64,000 nucleotides of DNA from Gari tellinella (GCA_922989275.2 OV277857.1:3472001-3536000), one strand, 5' to 3'. Counted from the first letter of the stretch, positions 1-11,072 are shown. The notes: generated by a model from the letters alone, not told the origin. Program-made: numbers and translations.

Positions 1-415
1 AAATGTTATAAGTTTTCAAACAGTGTAACTCTAGGTCAATGGGGTTCTAAAGAGTCTGTTCTGTTTGTCATATTCTTTTAATCATTTTGAGAACAAACTC
101 TCAAGATCTTGAGTCAGTGTAAATTAGACATTTATCAGTACACAGATTTGAGAATTCCGCATAGTGGAGGTTAAGGCTAAGTTTGAATAAACGTTTCTCT
201 CCCTTATAGCACTTGTTAGTGCCTTCATTCCCAGGCCGGATATTGAGTGATCTTATAACTTGCACTTTCCTTCTCAATATTCGACAAGGAATTGATTCCC
301 GGTTCTCACATGAATGAATCCCGTGTCCAATATTGGGAGCACTAGAGAGACTGTTAGTGAAACGTCCCACTTACATGGCTCTGTTGTGATAGTAAAACAT
401 ATCTGAATAACCTCT
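1..415. other. No recognised feature
   Basis: AT-rich sequence with no repeat family seen elsewhere in the window and no exon-like open frame with splice signals. Confidence 0.5.
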
Positions 416-562
416 GGGTCCAAGGTTATAAAGCTTTTCAGTTGAGTCTAAAGTCATTCTCAAGCATTTGATTGGTCAGATTTGAGCCTAGGCTCAAATC
501 TGACCAATCAAATGCTTGAGAACACACTCAGACTCAGCTCAAACGCTTTATAACCTTGGACC
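416..562 (+). mobile_element. Family I MITE, near-complete palindrome
   Basis: The element begins GGGTCCAAGGTTATAAAGC and ends with the inverse. The centre is a perfect inverted repeat around GAGCCTAGGCTC. Related copies lie at 54059, 54596 and 56689. Target duplication is unclear, so the superfamily is not assigned. Confidence 0.8.
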
Positions 563-622
563 TTGATCTTCTATCTCAACCACTCACAGATTGTAAGGTT
601 GTATCCGCTTTGTGTCAGCTTG

Positions 623-893
623 TTAACCCTCCCCCCTATAGAAGCACTTTTCAGTGCATTTAAGTTATTACTCCACTGAAGAAAATAGCTCCAATTTATA
701 GTCATAAACATTATACTAAAATAAATACTTTCTGTTTTCTAAAAGATGATAGCTTAATTAAAGCAGGCTGAAAGTATAGCCAAAGGCGACATAACAAGGT
801 GCATATTTAAGGTACATTCTGCTTTACTTTCAACCTGTTTTAAGTGGTCACCTGTCTTCAAAACTAGAAACAAGCTATGGGGTAATGGATTAA
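623..893 (-). mobile_element. Family A MITE (TTAA type)
   Basis: TTAACCC-type start, then a subterminal block (ATTACTCCACTGAAGAAAATAG), a hairpin built on GGCTGAAAGTATAGC, and GGGGTAATGGATTAA at the right end. TTAA flanks with CCC/GGG ends are typical of piggyBac-type MITEs. The left end has drifted. Confidence 0.8.
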
Positions 894-1129
894 GTTGCCT
901 CCTGTCTATAACACCATCATTGCAACGTCTTTTGCTATTCTCATAGTGCAAACATTATTCTTTCAGCCCTTCTTCTTATTATGAACATTGTTGACTTGGT
1001 CCAGTCTCACTCAGTACCTCTCCTTGGGGCAAATATCGTCCATCTAATCAGAATTGTTGTTGGCTGTTAACAGGGTTGCCATGAATTGATCTTGAAAAAC
1101 CCTTAGATTTCCAAATTTTCTATTTTTCA

Positions 1130-1230
1130 AGCTCGATTACTTGAAGCAGGTTGAAAGTAAAGCAGAATGCACCTTAAGGCGCATTCTGCTTTACTGTCAA
1201 CCTGCTTTAAGCTACCATCTGCTAGGATAA
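1130..1230 (+). mobile_element. Family A fragment (central hairpin only)
   Basis: Only the central inverted repeat of family A remains (arms AGCAGGTTGAAAGTAAAGC and inverse), plus a little of the right arm (CTACCATCTGCTAGGATA). Both TTAA termini are missing. Confidence 0.7.
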
Positions 1231-1581
1231 AAATCTGAAGATTTCAGGAAAATCCAGAGAAATGGCAGCCCTGTGTTAATTTGGGAATCTTGAACGTATT
1301 GATTCTTCGCAGACAAGCAGTTTGATTTGTGATACGAGTTAAGTCTATTAAAAAACTTCTTGGCATTTGTTGATCAACCATGCGAAAGAAAAAACAGAAC
1401 TATTTTTTTCTGATTGTGACCGTTGTCTAGGAAACAATGCTGTTGCTGTTTTGATATAACCTTGGCCACGCCATCTACTTGTATTTTATCATTTCACCAT
1501 GTTAGTTGTCTATTAGATGTGTGAGAAGAATATCTTGGCCTGGTAAAAACTGTGGTATCTCATGTCACTATAGTTATGTCT

Positions 1582-1832
1582 TAACTCGTTACCCCCTGAA
1601 ACTTCACATGGACAATTCCAATCTCTAAATAAGTTTAGTCCATATTTGAATATTTAGGGTTGATTTAAACAATATATTGCAAAATGACAAACAGTGTAGA
1701 CCCTGATCAGAGGGCTCCTACAGGAGCCCTCTGATCAATGTCTACATTGTTTGCATAGGACAAGAGTACTCTTCACAGGTACACTGTTTGTATATGACAA
1801 GTATTCTCATCTCTGGGGTTGAATGTGTTAAG
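1582..1832 (-). mobile_element. Family C MITE
   Basis: Starts near CCCCTGAAACTTCACATGGAC and ends GGTTGAATGTGTTAA. The core is a palindrome around CAGAGGGCTCC. The left end lacks a clean TTAA. Confidence 0.7.
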
Positions 1833-1870
1833 CTGTAGTAAGCTATTACTACAGACTACCCAAGCTTGTG

Positions 1871-2131
1871 TTAACCCATTACCCCATGATAGCCTGTATC
1901 TAGTTTTAAGAAGACGAGGGACCACCTAAGGCAGGTTGAAAGTAAAGCAGAATGCACCAAAAGGCACCTTCTGCTTTACATTCAGCCTGCTTTGAGCTAC
2001 TAGCTGGTACGTTGTCGGATATATTTCTTATGGCATAATTATGTTCATGACTATATAAACTGAAACTTTTTTCTTCACTTCAGAAATAAATTGGAGGCGT
2101 AAAAAGGCATATTTATTGGTAAATGGGTTAT
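1871..2131 (+). mobile_element. Family A MITE
   Basis: TTAACCCATTACCCCATGA opens it and TGGTAAATGGGTTAT closes it. The central hairpin is intact but its two arms differ slightly (AATGCACC against GGCACCTT). Confidence 0.85.
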
Positions 2132-2205
2132 AGACAGACCCCCATAGATGTTCTTTTGAATTGTCTCTTAAAATATGATTCTCAGAATTTAACAAAAACG
2201 AAATA

Positions 2206-3237
2206 CAGTCCAAACTCGTTAATCCAAACTCGCTTAAACCGAAATTCTCGTTAAACCAAATTTTTCTCCCGGTCCCGATCTTTCCCCTTCTTATTCTATA
2301 TAAATCAACTCCGCTTTATCCAAATTTCGTTTATCCGAATTTTCCGTTAATCCGAAGTATTAATCTGGTCCCTTTGAAAAGACTTACCCTCAAATTGACA
2401 CGCTTAATCCGAAGTGCAATTTTCACACCTCGATCGGTGTCAGACTGGTCATAATTACCTGAGACCATACCGTCGCCAAACACTCGCGAAAACTAATTAC
2501 ACCGCCTAAAGACTGTACACAATGTTTGCAGTATTGGCCAATTAAACACATTTATATCCAATAGTAACTGTAGAGATCTTTAAAAACACAAGCGGAAGGT
2601 GTTGACATACGTTGCTCAAATGTTTGTAACCATATTCTTCTTTGCGATATTGAGATCGCTTCTTCACTTTGAACGCTGTGTGTACATGTACGTACGTAAA
2701 TCGTTTACAAATGCGGAAAAAGTATTATCGCCGTTTTTCGAAGTTTCAAGCTTTTGTTACGATTTAATATTTATGACATAAATGTATTAGATAAATTATA
2801 ATGTATTTCATGATTGGTGTTATCAAAACCGTTGTCGTAAAACGTGCCGTTTTGTTCATGTATCTAGTGTGTAATGTCTTTATGAATACACATATGGGTA
2901 CCGACGCGTATGTCCGTAAGTAGCAGAGAGTAAACAGAGGTTTGTGTTTAGTTGGTTTCATTAACTGGATTATGGGATTAAACAAAGTTATCAAATTTAA
3001 AGCACATCATTATTATTGCATAAGTATTAAGCCAAAACAAAAAAAATAACTTTTTTTACGTATATGCATTAACTGAAAAGAAATATTACGGGAAGGACAC
3101 CCTATCAAAAACGATGACCGGAGATGACAAAGTTGATACAAGGTGACTGTAATCGATCCAATCGCTTAATTCGTACTCCCGTTAATCCGAATTATTTTTC
3201 TTGGTCCCATGAAATTCGGATTAACGAGTGTGGACTG
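2206..3237. mobile_element. Family J: 1.03-kb TA-flanked MITE (pogo/Tigger-like)
   Basis: Ends are CAGTCCAAACTCGTTAATCC and its inverse (CGAGTGTGGACTG), each flanked by TA. Several degenerate TTAATCCGAA-type repeats lie inside both ends. The interior has only short chance ORFs and no transposase, so it is non-autonomous. The superfamily is inferred from the CAG start and TA target. Confidence 0.8.
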
Positions 3238-3484
3238 TATATGTGAAATAATTTCCTGCTTTAACTTTTTGCTTCAAATTATTGTAATTTCACAAATTAA
3301 AATTTACTCAGATTAGAGTGTGTTTTATGAAATATTAACTTTTGGAACGCTAAGTAAATTTTCAGTGTACATGTACATCAAATTGTTGTCTTCTACTGTT
3401 CTACAATTGAGATTCTCATAAAATCAGAGTTTCAAATAGTTTGGATACTGATCAAATGCTGAGTTACTTGTTGTCTTATCTGGG

Positions 3485-3688
3485 TTAACCCATTTCTCCA
3501 TAGAAACACAATTTTAAGCCTTTAATTTATTCCTCCATCAAAGAAAATAGTCACCATAGTCATGAACATGTACCGAAAGAAATATTTTTATATCCTAGCA
3601 GATAGTAGCTTAAAGCAGACTGAAAGTAAAGCAGAATGTGCCATTCAGGTTACTTGTCTTCAAAACTAGAAACATGCTATTGGGTTAA
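3485..3688 (-). mobile_element. Family A MITE, internally deleted
   Basis: TTAACCCATTTCTCCATAG to TATTGGGTTAA. One hairpin arm (GACTGAAAGTAAAGCAG) is present and the other is missing, so the copy is about 50 bp short. Confidence 0.8.
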
Positions 3689-4011
3689 AATGGCTTATAT
3701 CTTTTCAAAGGTATCCAGTTTTGCTGTTAGTCTGTTTAAGTTATTGATAATTGTATTAATAGTGAAAGGGACATAACTCTTGTTTTGACAGGCAAAATTA
3801 CTTTGCAAATGTCAGCAGTTTCTGTTTACAGAAAGAGCATGCAATAAGAGATAAAATATACAAACCGTGATAGCTAAGAAGATTATGGAGTATTATATTT
3901 TAAGTCATGCCATATATAAGGTATATTATAAAGTAAAACCATGTAAATGACAGTTGACAGCTGATCAGGATCCAAACTATGGATTGTTTTTCTATGTACA
4001 AAAGTGTAAAA
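3689..4011. other. No recognised feature
   Basis: AT-rich unique sequence. No repeat or exon signal was seen. Confidence 0.4.
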
Positions 4012-4256
4012 TTAACTCTTCCATCACCGTGGCCCTGTTTAAAAAATATTCATTACATTTGCAATCAGTGCAGACCCAGATCAGAGGGCTCCAATAGGAG
4101 CCCTCTGATATGGGTCCACACTGTTTGCTGACTAAGACCAATATTTATTCAACTTCCCAGAACTCCGATTACATTGGTTCAAGTTTTCATTTAACTAAAA
4201 ACTATCCAAAAGGGAACCTAATAACCCACAAGAGCTATTTAGTATCGAAAGAGTTA
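4012..4256. mobile_element. Family H MITE
   Basis: TTAACTCTTCCATCACCG to TATCGAAAGAGTTAA. The core palindrome (GATCAGAGGGCTCC and inverse) is shared with family C, but the right half (GGTTCAAGTTTTCATT...) and termini are different. This is the most complete H copy. Confidence 0.8.
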
Positions 4257-4483
4257 ACACAAAGGGTTTAGCTGACACATATTTTGAAGCAGATGACAGT
4301 CGGCAGTCAGGTGATTTTTTCCCCTGGAAAAATAAATAATGAAGTCAGTTAATGCCTGATGGCATTGAGCAATCATGTCAGATTGTCTTTGATATTAAAC
4401 AAGCTGAGGAAGTGAGAGGTTCATCTAGTTATTGAATAGTGTAGTCGGGCTGGTATGGCCTGCAGCATCTGGGACTATATATA

Positions 4484-4675
4484 CAGAGCTCAAGATAAGG
4501 GTAGTTTTTCAAAAACTTAAATCTTTATTTCTGCATTAAAACCTATGGTGTTACTACTCATTAGAATTGTCTCGAAGTGACGATTCTAATGAGTAGTAAC
4601 ACCGTAGGATTGGTGCTGAAATGAGTGTGAAAGTATTGAATTTGTTCAGTTAATTTCCTCTGATCTGGAGCACTG
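4484..4675. mobile_element. Family F MITE with 6-bp target duplication
   Basis: CAGAGCTCAAGATAAGG to CTGATCTGGAGCACTG, flanked on both sides by TATATA. The central palindrome is CTCATTAGAATTGTCTC and its inverse. The 6-bp flank suggests an hAT-related element. Confidence 0.85.
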
Positions 4676-4697
4676 TATATAGTCAAACTTGTATTAA

Positions 4698-4924
4698 TTA
4701 ACCCATTACCCCATAGTCTGTTTCTAGTATTGGAAATAGGTAACAACTTAAAGCAGGTTGAAAATAAAGCAGAATGTGCCATAAGGCACATTCTATTTCA
4801 CTTTCAGCCTGCTTTAAGGTATCATTTACTAAAATATTTCTTATGATACACATTCAAACTATCTTTTTCAGTGGAGGAATAAATTAGAGGCGTTAAAAGC
4901 CGTATTTATGGGGTAATTTGTTAA
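4698..4924 (+). mobile_element. Family A MITE
   Basis: TTAACCCATTACCCCATAG to ATGGGGTAATTTGTTAA, with central hairpin apex CCATAAGG. Full length. Confidence 0.85.
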
Positions 4925-4977
4925 AAGTGACTGAAACCTTTTCTTAAGCTCATATCCAGTTGTAAAGACAAGTGGTT

Positions 4978-5052
4978 ACTTAAAGCAGGCTGAATGTAAA
5001 GCAGAATGCTCATATAGGGGTTTTCTGCTTTACTTTTAGCCTACTTTAATAA
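4978..5052. repeat. Family A-related solo hairpin
   Basis: Inverted repeat with arms AAGCAGGCTGAATGTAAAGC and its near inverse. No A termini flank it. Confidence 0.6.
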
Positions 5053-5113
5053 TGCAACAAATTGTCTAGATACAGGGGAGTTTTCTAACTGTTTGATCTT
5101 TATCATGGTAGGC

Positions 5114-5365
5114 TTAACCCATTACCCCATGGCCTGTTTCTAGTTTTGAAGATATATGACCGCTTAAAGCAGTTTGAAAGTAAAGCAGAATGCGCCTTAA
5201 GGCGCATTCTGTTTTACCTTCAGCCTGCTTTAAGTTACCAACAACTAGAATATAGAAAATATTTCTTAGGGTAAATATTCATTTCTATATAAGTTTGAAC
5301 TATTTTCTTGAGTGAAGGAATAAATTAGAGGAGTAAAAAGGTGTATTTATGGGGTAATGGGTTCA
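5114..5365 (+). mobile_element. Family A MITE, near-consensus
   Basis: A good reference copy: TTAACCCATTACCCCATGG left end, TTTCTAGTTTTGAAGA, hairpin with apex GCGCCTTAAGGCGC, subterminal AGTGAAGGAATAAATTAGAG, right end GGGGTAATGGGTTCA (TTAA lost by one change). Confidence 0.88.
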
Positions 5366-5446
5366 AGCATAAAAAGACAGTTCTATGAGAAATTTATTGT
5401 TAAAAGGCACTCCTGTAACAGAATGAGGGTTAAAGAAGCATGTGCA

Positions 5447-5530
5447 AATGCTTTAAACAGAATAGAAGTAAAGCAAAGCTCCTAATTACCAGTAAAGGAG
5501 CTTTCTGCTTTACTTTTGACCTACAATTAA
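5447..5530. repeat. Solo hairpin related to family A core
   Basis: Imperfect arms AGAAGTAAAGC and GCTTTACTTTTG around a GGAGCTTT apex, without transposon ends. Confidence 0.5.
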
Positions 5531-5603
5531 CTGACAATTGTATTAATTTGTGCACTTTCTTACACACATTTAATTTTAGTACATGTATATTTATGCTTTT
5601 AGG

Positions 5604-5753
5604 AACATAAACTACTTAAATGACATCCCAACCAACATAAACTTCTTAAATGACATCCCAACCAACATAAACTACTTAAATGACATTCCAACCAACATAA
5701 ACTACTTAAATGACATCTTAACCAATATAAACTACTTAAATGACATCCCAACC
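5604..5753 (+). repeat. Minisatellite, 5 x 30 bp
   Basis: Five head-to-tail copies of a 30-bp unit beginning AACATAAACTACTTAAATGA with a few substitutions. Because 30 is divisible by three, both strands read through as repetitive peptides, which are not evidence of a gene. Confidence 0.95.
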
Positions 5754-5875
5754 AAAGTGGGTTGTTGCTGACCATCACCACTGGGGATGGGATGTCATGC
5801 ATCTTTAAATGTTTGGAGAGATTTGCTTTTAATTTGGATGAACCTAAGCTTTCTGCTTGATTTTCATTAAGCCTT

Positions 5876-6145
5876 TATAATACCCCACAGCCAGTTTCTT
5901 GTTTTGAATATAGGTGACCACTTAAAAAAGGTTGAAAGTAAAGCAGAATGCACCTTAAGGTGCATTCTGCTTAACTTTCAGCCTACTTTAAGCTAACATC
6001 TATTAAAATATAGACACATTTTTTTAATCATACATATTCATATCTGTATAAATTGTATAAAATCTGTATAAAAGTGGAATTATTTTCTTAAGCGGATGAA
6101 TAAAATAAAGATGTATAGAGGCGTATTTATGGGGTAATGGGTTAA
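5876..6145 (+). mobile_element. Family A MITE, diverged left end
   Basis: The left terminus is decayed (TTATAATACCCCACAGCC) and the right end is clean (ATGGGGTAATGGGTTAA). The hairpin apex ACCTTAAGGT is intact. Confidence 0.8.
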
Positions 6146-6615
6146 TGGCTTTTTGCAGGTCATAATGAAAGTACTTTATACACTTTTTGTTGTCTGGAGA
6201 TTTTCCAGACATAAACCTAGTGTGCAGTACGTCCTAAATTGTTACTAGTGCATGCGCACCAAACTGTGCAATTTGTCAGTGTTTATTTACACGTGCACAA
6301 AACCCAGGAAACGTGACAGCACCTAAGAGGTGTTATTGTCATCTTAGATACTTACAGAAATGTTCGCAGCTGTTTACCGACATTAATTAGCAAATTTTGT
6401 GTACAAATTACACTTAAGAAGTGGAAAAGAATTATTATAAGACCCCTTAAGTCCCTACTCGTGTATCACAAAGCTTCTCATAGGGAATACTTTACCAGTT
6501 CTCCAAGTTGTAATGACAACTATTACGCACGTGTCCAAATACAACACAAACCTCAGAAACGTGTCTATGACCCGCTGTTTCATAAGCCATGTTATCGATG
6601 TGACAAATAACGTCT
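6146..6615. promoter_or_regulatory. MITE-free stretch with several ACGTG cores (tentative)
   Basis: ACGTG occurs at 6291-6295, 6311-6315, 6529-6533 and 6559-6563, with two more at 7208 and 7247. ACGTG is the core bound by HIF/ARNT-type bHLH-PAS dimers and by E-box proteins. The motif is short and chance clustering is possible. Function is inference only. Confidence 0.2.
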
Positions 6616-6712
6616 TAATTCACCCATCCCTGAAATATCAAATAAACAATTCCAGTTCCCATTTAAGTCTAGTCCATTAATGACTAATTAGGATTGAATT
6701 TTACATCACAAA
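6616..6712 (-). mobile_element. Family C fragment (left end only)
   Basis: ATCCCTGAAATATCAAATAAA and the following GTCTAGTCCATTAATGAC match the left quarter of C. The rest is missing where a G element begins. Confidence 0.65.
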
Positions 6713-6944
6713 TTAACCCATTTGTGCCCAAGATCCTATATATGGGACATAGGCAAGCAGTGTAGACTCTGATCAGACGCCGCATTATGCGGCGTCTGAT
6801 CAGAGTCTACACTGTTTGCTGATAGGAATTTCAATATACTGGTAACACAAAAAGAAAATGTATTTAGACCAGGCAGCCCTTGCATTAAAATGGACTAATC
6901 AAATATATAAGCATGGAAGAATCCACTGGGCAGGAATGGGTTAA
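6713..6944 (+). mobile_element. Family G MITE (TTAA type)
   Basis: TTAACCCATTTGTGCCCA to GGCAGGAATGGGTTAA. The centre is a perfect palindrome around GACGCCGCATTATGCGGCGT. A second copy in reverse orientation lies at 14471. Confidence 0.85.
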
Positions 6945-7296
6945 TAAACAGTGCAGACTCTGATCACAGAGCTCTTTTAGAAGCCCTAGCTCAGATCTGA
7001 GTCAAAACCTATTTGCATAGGACACTCATAATGATAATTATGTACGCCTGTTTGTAGAGCAGTTATGAGTTAAATCAGTCGGAAAATCTTCTCCGACTGA
7101 ACATCCATTGTAAAGTGGGTCTACACGTTTTCAAAAAGCATCAATAAGCACTATAAGCAGAAGATAATTGGTTAAGGAATGGAAAGTATTCTAACAGATA
7201 ATGATGCACGTGTGACGTCCAATTAAATAACACACAGTGCTGTGAAACGTGTCCTATTAAATCATAGCAAATTATAGCTTACTTTCAACCGGCTAC

Positions 7297-7510
7297 AACC
7301 TATTACTCCATATATGTTTCTAGTATTGAAGATAGGTGATCACTTAAAGGCACACTCTGCTTTACTTTCAACATGCTTTAAGCTAGCATCTGAGGAAATT
7401 ACAAATATTGCTTATGGTACATATTCCTGACTGTATAAATTGAAAATATTCTCTACATTGGGGGAATCAATTAAAGGCGTAAAAATGTGTATTTATGTGG
7501 TAATGGATAC
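7297..7510 (+). mobile_element. Family A MITE, partly deleted hairpin
   Basis: Left part CTATTACTCCATATATG, then the full right half ending TATGTGGTAATGGATAC. One hairpin arm has been lost. Confidence 0.7.
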
Positions 7511-7585
7511 GTGATCAATATGTCTTAAAAACTAGAATCAGGCTAAATGAAGTAAAGGGTTAAACACAGAAGTTTTGTATAACTA

Positions 7586-7954
7586 CAGTAAAACCCCTCT
7601 AAACCGGAACCTCTAAATACCGGAATTCTCTCTAAACCGGACAAATACTTTGGTCCCGTTTCCCACCCATTTTTACGCCTTTTATTCATTCTTTCACTGA
7701 AGAAAGTACATTAATGAACATAAATCATCAGAACTATTTTCTATATTCTAGCAGATGATAGCTTAAAGCAGGTTGAAAGTAAAGCAGAATGCGCCTTAAG
7801 GCGCATTCTGCTTTACTTTCAACCTGCTTTAAGTGGTCAGCTACCTTTCATACTAGAAACAAGCTTTGGGTTAAAACCCCTCTAAACCGGAAACCCCTCT
7901 AAACCGGATGTTTTTGTTGTCCCCATACATGTCCGGTTTAGAGGGGTTTCACTG
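7586..7954. mobile_element. Family K: TA-flanked MITE carrying a nested A copy
   Basis: Ends CAGTAAAACCCCTCTAAACC and its inverse, flanked by TA, with further AACCCCTCTAAACCGG repeats inside. It is interrupted by the A copy at 7664-7874. Confidence 0.85.
7664..7874 (-). mobile_element. Family A MITE nested in family K
   Basis: The left end is reduced to ACCCATTTTTACGCC and the right end is GCTTTGGGTTAA. The hairpin apex GCGCCTTAAGGCGC is perfect. Confidence 0.8.
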
Positions 7955-8278
7955 TATGGTACTTTTGTTGAATATTGGTGATTTGCCTGGTAGAGGAATT
8001 GCAATCAAGTTTGGCTATTTCATTTTCCCTATGTTTTATGAGAGAAACGGTACCCTGCTTGATCTACCTCTTGTACCTTACACATGTAACAGCTCATTAC
8101 TGGCCGGGAGCCAGCTCAATGATTCCTGCACATTTTAACACTAAAATCCCCAGAAACTATAGATGTTTATGCTGCCAGAATTTAAAATAGATAGTAAACC
8201 TATTGTTAATCAGCTGATTGCAGGTTTTGTTTGTTTGTTCTCAACATGTATCTTCTCTGTAACGTTTGAACTGGGCTA
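7955..8278. other. No recognised feature
   Basis: Two overlapping open frames (about 70 codons) start inside the K element and continue here. They lack family similarity and splice context and are treated as chance. Confidence 0.4.
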
Positions 8279-8752
8279 TTAACTTACCATGCTAAGCGGC
8301 GGATATATCTCATTCTGCCACAGTGATTACCTTTGCAAACTGTTTGGATCCTGATGAGATGCCGCATAAAGTGGCATCTCACCAGTATCCGAACTGTTTG
8401 ACACTCTGACTCTGTTTAACCCTTTACCTTATAGAAGCGCCTTTTAGCGGATATGATTTATTCCTCCGCTGAAGAAAATAGTTCCAATTTAATCAGTTAT
8501 GAATATATATTATGGGTAATATTTTCTAGATTATAGCACATGATAGCTTAAAGCAGGCTGAAAGTAAAGCAGAATGCGCCCTAAGGCGCATTCTGCTTTA
8601 CTTTCAACCTGCTTTAAGAAGTCACCTATCTTAAGTACTAGAAATAGGCTATCAGGTAAAGGGTTAAAAAAGAAATATTAAAAAATCTATTTTAAGAACA
8701 GTAGCAGAAGACAAATGTTGCAGACATAATTACCCAGCATGCAAAAGTTTAA
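8279..8752 (-). mobile_element. Family D MITE interrupted by an A copy
   Basis: TTAACTTACCATGCTAAGCGG to CCAGCATGCAAAAGTTTAA. The palindrome GGATCCTGATGAGATGCC and inverse is near the left. The A copy at 8416-8667 splits the segment after CTCTGACTCTGT. Joining its flanks at one TTAA restores the uninterrupted arrangement seen in other D copies. Confidence 0.85.
8416..8667 (-). mobile_element. Family A MITE nested in family D
   Basis: TTAACCCTTTACCTTATAG to CAGGTAAAGGGTTAA, with TTAA on both sides. The hairpin arms are almost perfect. Confidence 0.88.
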
Positions 8753-8817
8753 AGGTTTGATGTGTTGCTTAAATGAAGCTGAAGTACATATTGAACTCTC
8801 AGTCATGTTAACATTAT

Positions 8818-9072
8818 TTAATCCTTTTCCTTATGGTTCTTGATCAATACCAATCGACCTATATCCAACTGAAAAGGCATTTAATAGGTTGAAAGTAAAG
8901 CAGAATGCTCATTCTGCTTTACTTTCAACCTGCTTTAAGCTAACATTTGCTAGGATATAGAAAATATTTTGTATGGTACATGTTCATGACTGTATAAATT
9001 GGAACTATATTTTCTTCAATGGAGGCAGAAATTAGATATGCTAAAAAGTGTTTCTATAAGGGAAAGAATTAA
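8818..9072 (+). mobile_element. Family A MITE, short hairpin
   Basis: TTAATCCTTTTCCTTATGG to ATAAGGGAAAGAATTAA. The hairpin apex has been shortened to AATGCTCATT. Immediately followed by AGCAGGCTGAAAGCG, a further hairpin-arm remnant. Confidence 0.8.
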
Positions 9073-9217
9073 AGCAGGCTGAAAGCGAAGCAAAATGTTT
9101 GAAACATTGAGAAAACAGTATTACTACTGTTATGCGGATGGTCGGAAAGTGACGATATGTTTCCATCCTGTTTGTTTCACTGATGATCTCCATTTGATTC
9201 TCATAAAAAACAATTCT

Positions 9218-9667
9218 TTAACCCATGCATTACCTCATAGAAAATTTCTAGTATTAACCCTTAGCCCGCCAAATAAATTGTCGTCTGCTATACTTCTCGT
9301 CTGCTTCAAGTTTCAAAGTGCTTCAAAGTTGCTCAAAATTGCTGAAAATGTTGTCCGAGTGTCAAACAGCTTGGATCCAGATGAGACGCCGAGTTACTCG
9401 ACGTCTCATCCGGATCCAAGCTGTTTGCATATGGAGCTATAGTCGTGCGTGGCAGGCTAAGGGTTAAGCAGAAGAGACCAGTTAAAGCAGGTTGAAAGTA
9501 AAGCAGAATTCACTGTACGCCTGCTTTAAGCTACCATCTGCTAGGATATAGGAAATACCTCTTTTGGTTCATATTCATAACTGACATAATTTATAAAGTG
9601 GAATTATTTTCTTCAGAGGAGGAATAAACAAGAGGCGTAAAAGGCATATCTATTAGGTAATGGGCAA
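9218..9667 (+). mobile_element. Family A MITE interrupted by a B copy
   Basis: TTAACCCATGCATTACCTC on the left and GGTAATGGGCAAATG on the right (no right TTAA). Insertion of B lies within the TTTCTAGTATT segment. Confidence 0.8.
9254..9467 (-). mobile_element. Family B MITE nested in family A
   Basis: TTAACCCTTAGCCCGCC to GGCAGGCTAAGGGTTAA. The palindrome around GACGCCGAGTTACTCGACGTC differs by one mismatch. Sister copies at 16042, 24077 and 27867 look almost identical, so the family has moved recently. Confidence 0.9.
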
Positions 9668-10079
9668 ATGAGGAAGAAGTCCCTTTGACCCCTTTGTACC
9701 AAATTTAGCTCCTGGAGGAGCGGGTGGGGTGTGGGGCAATTATCATCTTGTTTAAGCCTACTTCCAGTCATGTATTTTAAGTCTATCTGTCTGGTGAAAT
9801 AAAGGTAACATTCGTGAACTTGCTAGTTAAGTGTGTTTGCGTTCTATTTATTTTTTTGCAATATTTTCTTGTTGGTTTTTGGTCTCTTTCGTTTGTCTTG
9901 TTAGTGTCTTGTTGTCAGAGTCTGTGCCATCAGTATAGAAGGGGAGACAACCATTACTGACTGTTGTCCTTTATGCAGTTCACTCAAAATCTTGCTGGTT
10001 GCCATACCCAAGCGTTCTCTATTGTGTACAAACTAATCATTCTATTGCCAAACCCTTCCTGACTAGTCTTTGTTAAGCT
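9668..10079. other. No recognised feature
   Basis: No family match and no exon signal. Confidence 0.4.
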
Positions 10080-10675
10080 TACACCATGTTTCCTCTCTAC
10101 AACAAAACTCAATGTGTGTGTGTTGTTCTGAGGGAGTTGTTATAGGAAGGGAAAATAAATACCCTTATAGTGCTTACTTTTGCAAACAGTTTAAACCCAG
10201 ATCATACACCGCTTAACTCTTTCCTCCCTGAAACTTTAAATGAACAATTCCATTTTCCATTTTAGTATAGTCAATTTCTGACTTTTAAGGGTTGTTTTTG
10301 TCAATGTTTGGCATGACAAACAGTGAAGACCCTGATCAGAGGGCTCCTAGGAGCCCTCTGATCTGGGTCTTTACTGTTTGCATAGGACAAGTGAACTATT
10401 CAAATGTACACTGTTTGCAAAGGACGCCAATATGCGGGATTAGGGTTCAAAGGGTTAAGATGGTGTCTAATCTGGGTTCAAACTATTTGTCACTCATCTT
10501 TATGTTTATTCTGCCAAATATCCAATAAGTAACTTTGAGAAAATCGGCAGACAATAATGCAGCAGCAAATTAAAGCATTAGTCATAGTTGTCTTGTTTTG
10601 GGAACAGCCGCAAGCATTGTTGTAAGGAGGGAATCATTTTTTTGGAGGGCTGTTATATATAGGGAAAGAGCACTG
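10080..10675. mobile_element. Family N-like TA MITE with two further layers nested inside
   Basis: The outer segments (TTTCCTCTCTACAACAAAAC, and GTTGTAAGGAGGGAATC near the right) match the N element at 44674. Inside is a D-type segment (GCAAACAGTTTAAACCCAGA ... CAAACTATTTGTCACTC), itself split by the C copy at 10213-10457. The outer ends are decayed. Confidence 0.65.
10213..10457 (-). mobile_element. Family C MITE, near-consensus
   Basis: TTAACTCTTTCCTCCCTG to GGGTTCAAAGGGTTAA, with TTAA at both ends. The core palindrome is GATCAGAGGGCTCCTAGGAG and inverse. A useful reference copy. Confidence 0.9.
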
Positions 10676-10956
10676 CTTGATGATTAGATGCCAAATTACC
10701 GGTACTTGGTATCAGATCCTAACTGCTTGACACTAGTTATGTAGTTTGCTTCACAAATATTAAATGTGTTTTAAAAGCAAAAATTTTAATGGCAAATTTG
10801 AAGCAAATGATTATAGTGTTATTAGAGGCTGGGATGTTTGATAGATATAGACTCTTATGTATTTATTTGTCTTATATGTCTGATATGACTACAATATTTA
10901 TAGTGTTGTTAGAGAGCTTCATGAAATAGACACACAATGGCATGCATGCTTATAGA

Positions 10957-11072
10957 ATTACCACGGTACCCCATAGCATGTTTTTAGCTTTTAAGATGGA
11001 TGACCACTTAAAGCAGATTGAAAGTAAAGTAGAATGTGCTTTAAGGCACATTCTGCTTTACTATATTCTGCA
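10957..11072 (+). mobile_element. Family A fragment (left half plus hairpin)
   Basis: GGTACCCCATAGCATGTTT and the hairpin with apex GCTTTAAGGC are present. The right half is missing. Confidence 0.7.

Noticed and set aside
5599..5802. Repetitive coding sequence on either strand of the 30-bp minisatellite
   Set aside because: A unit length divisible by three makes all frames open by design. There is no start context, splice signal or domain.
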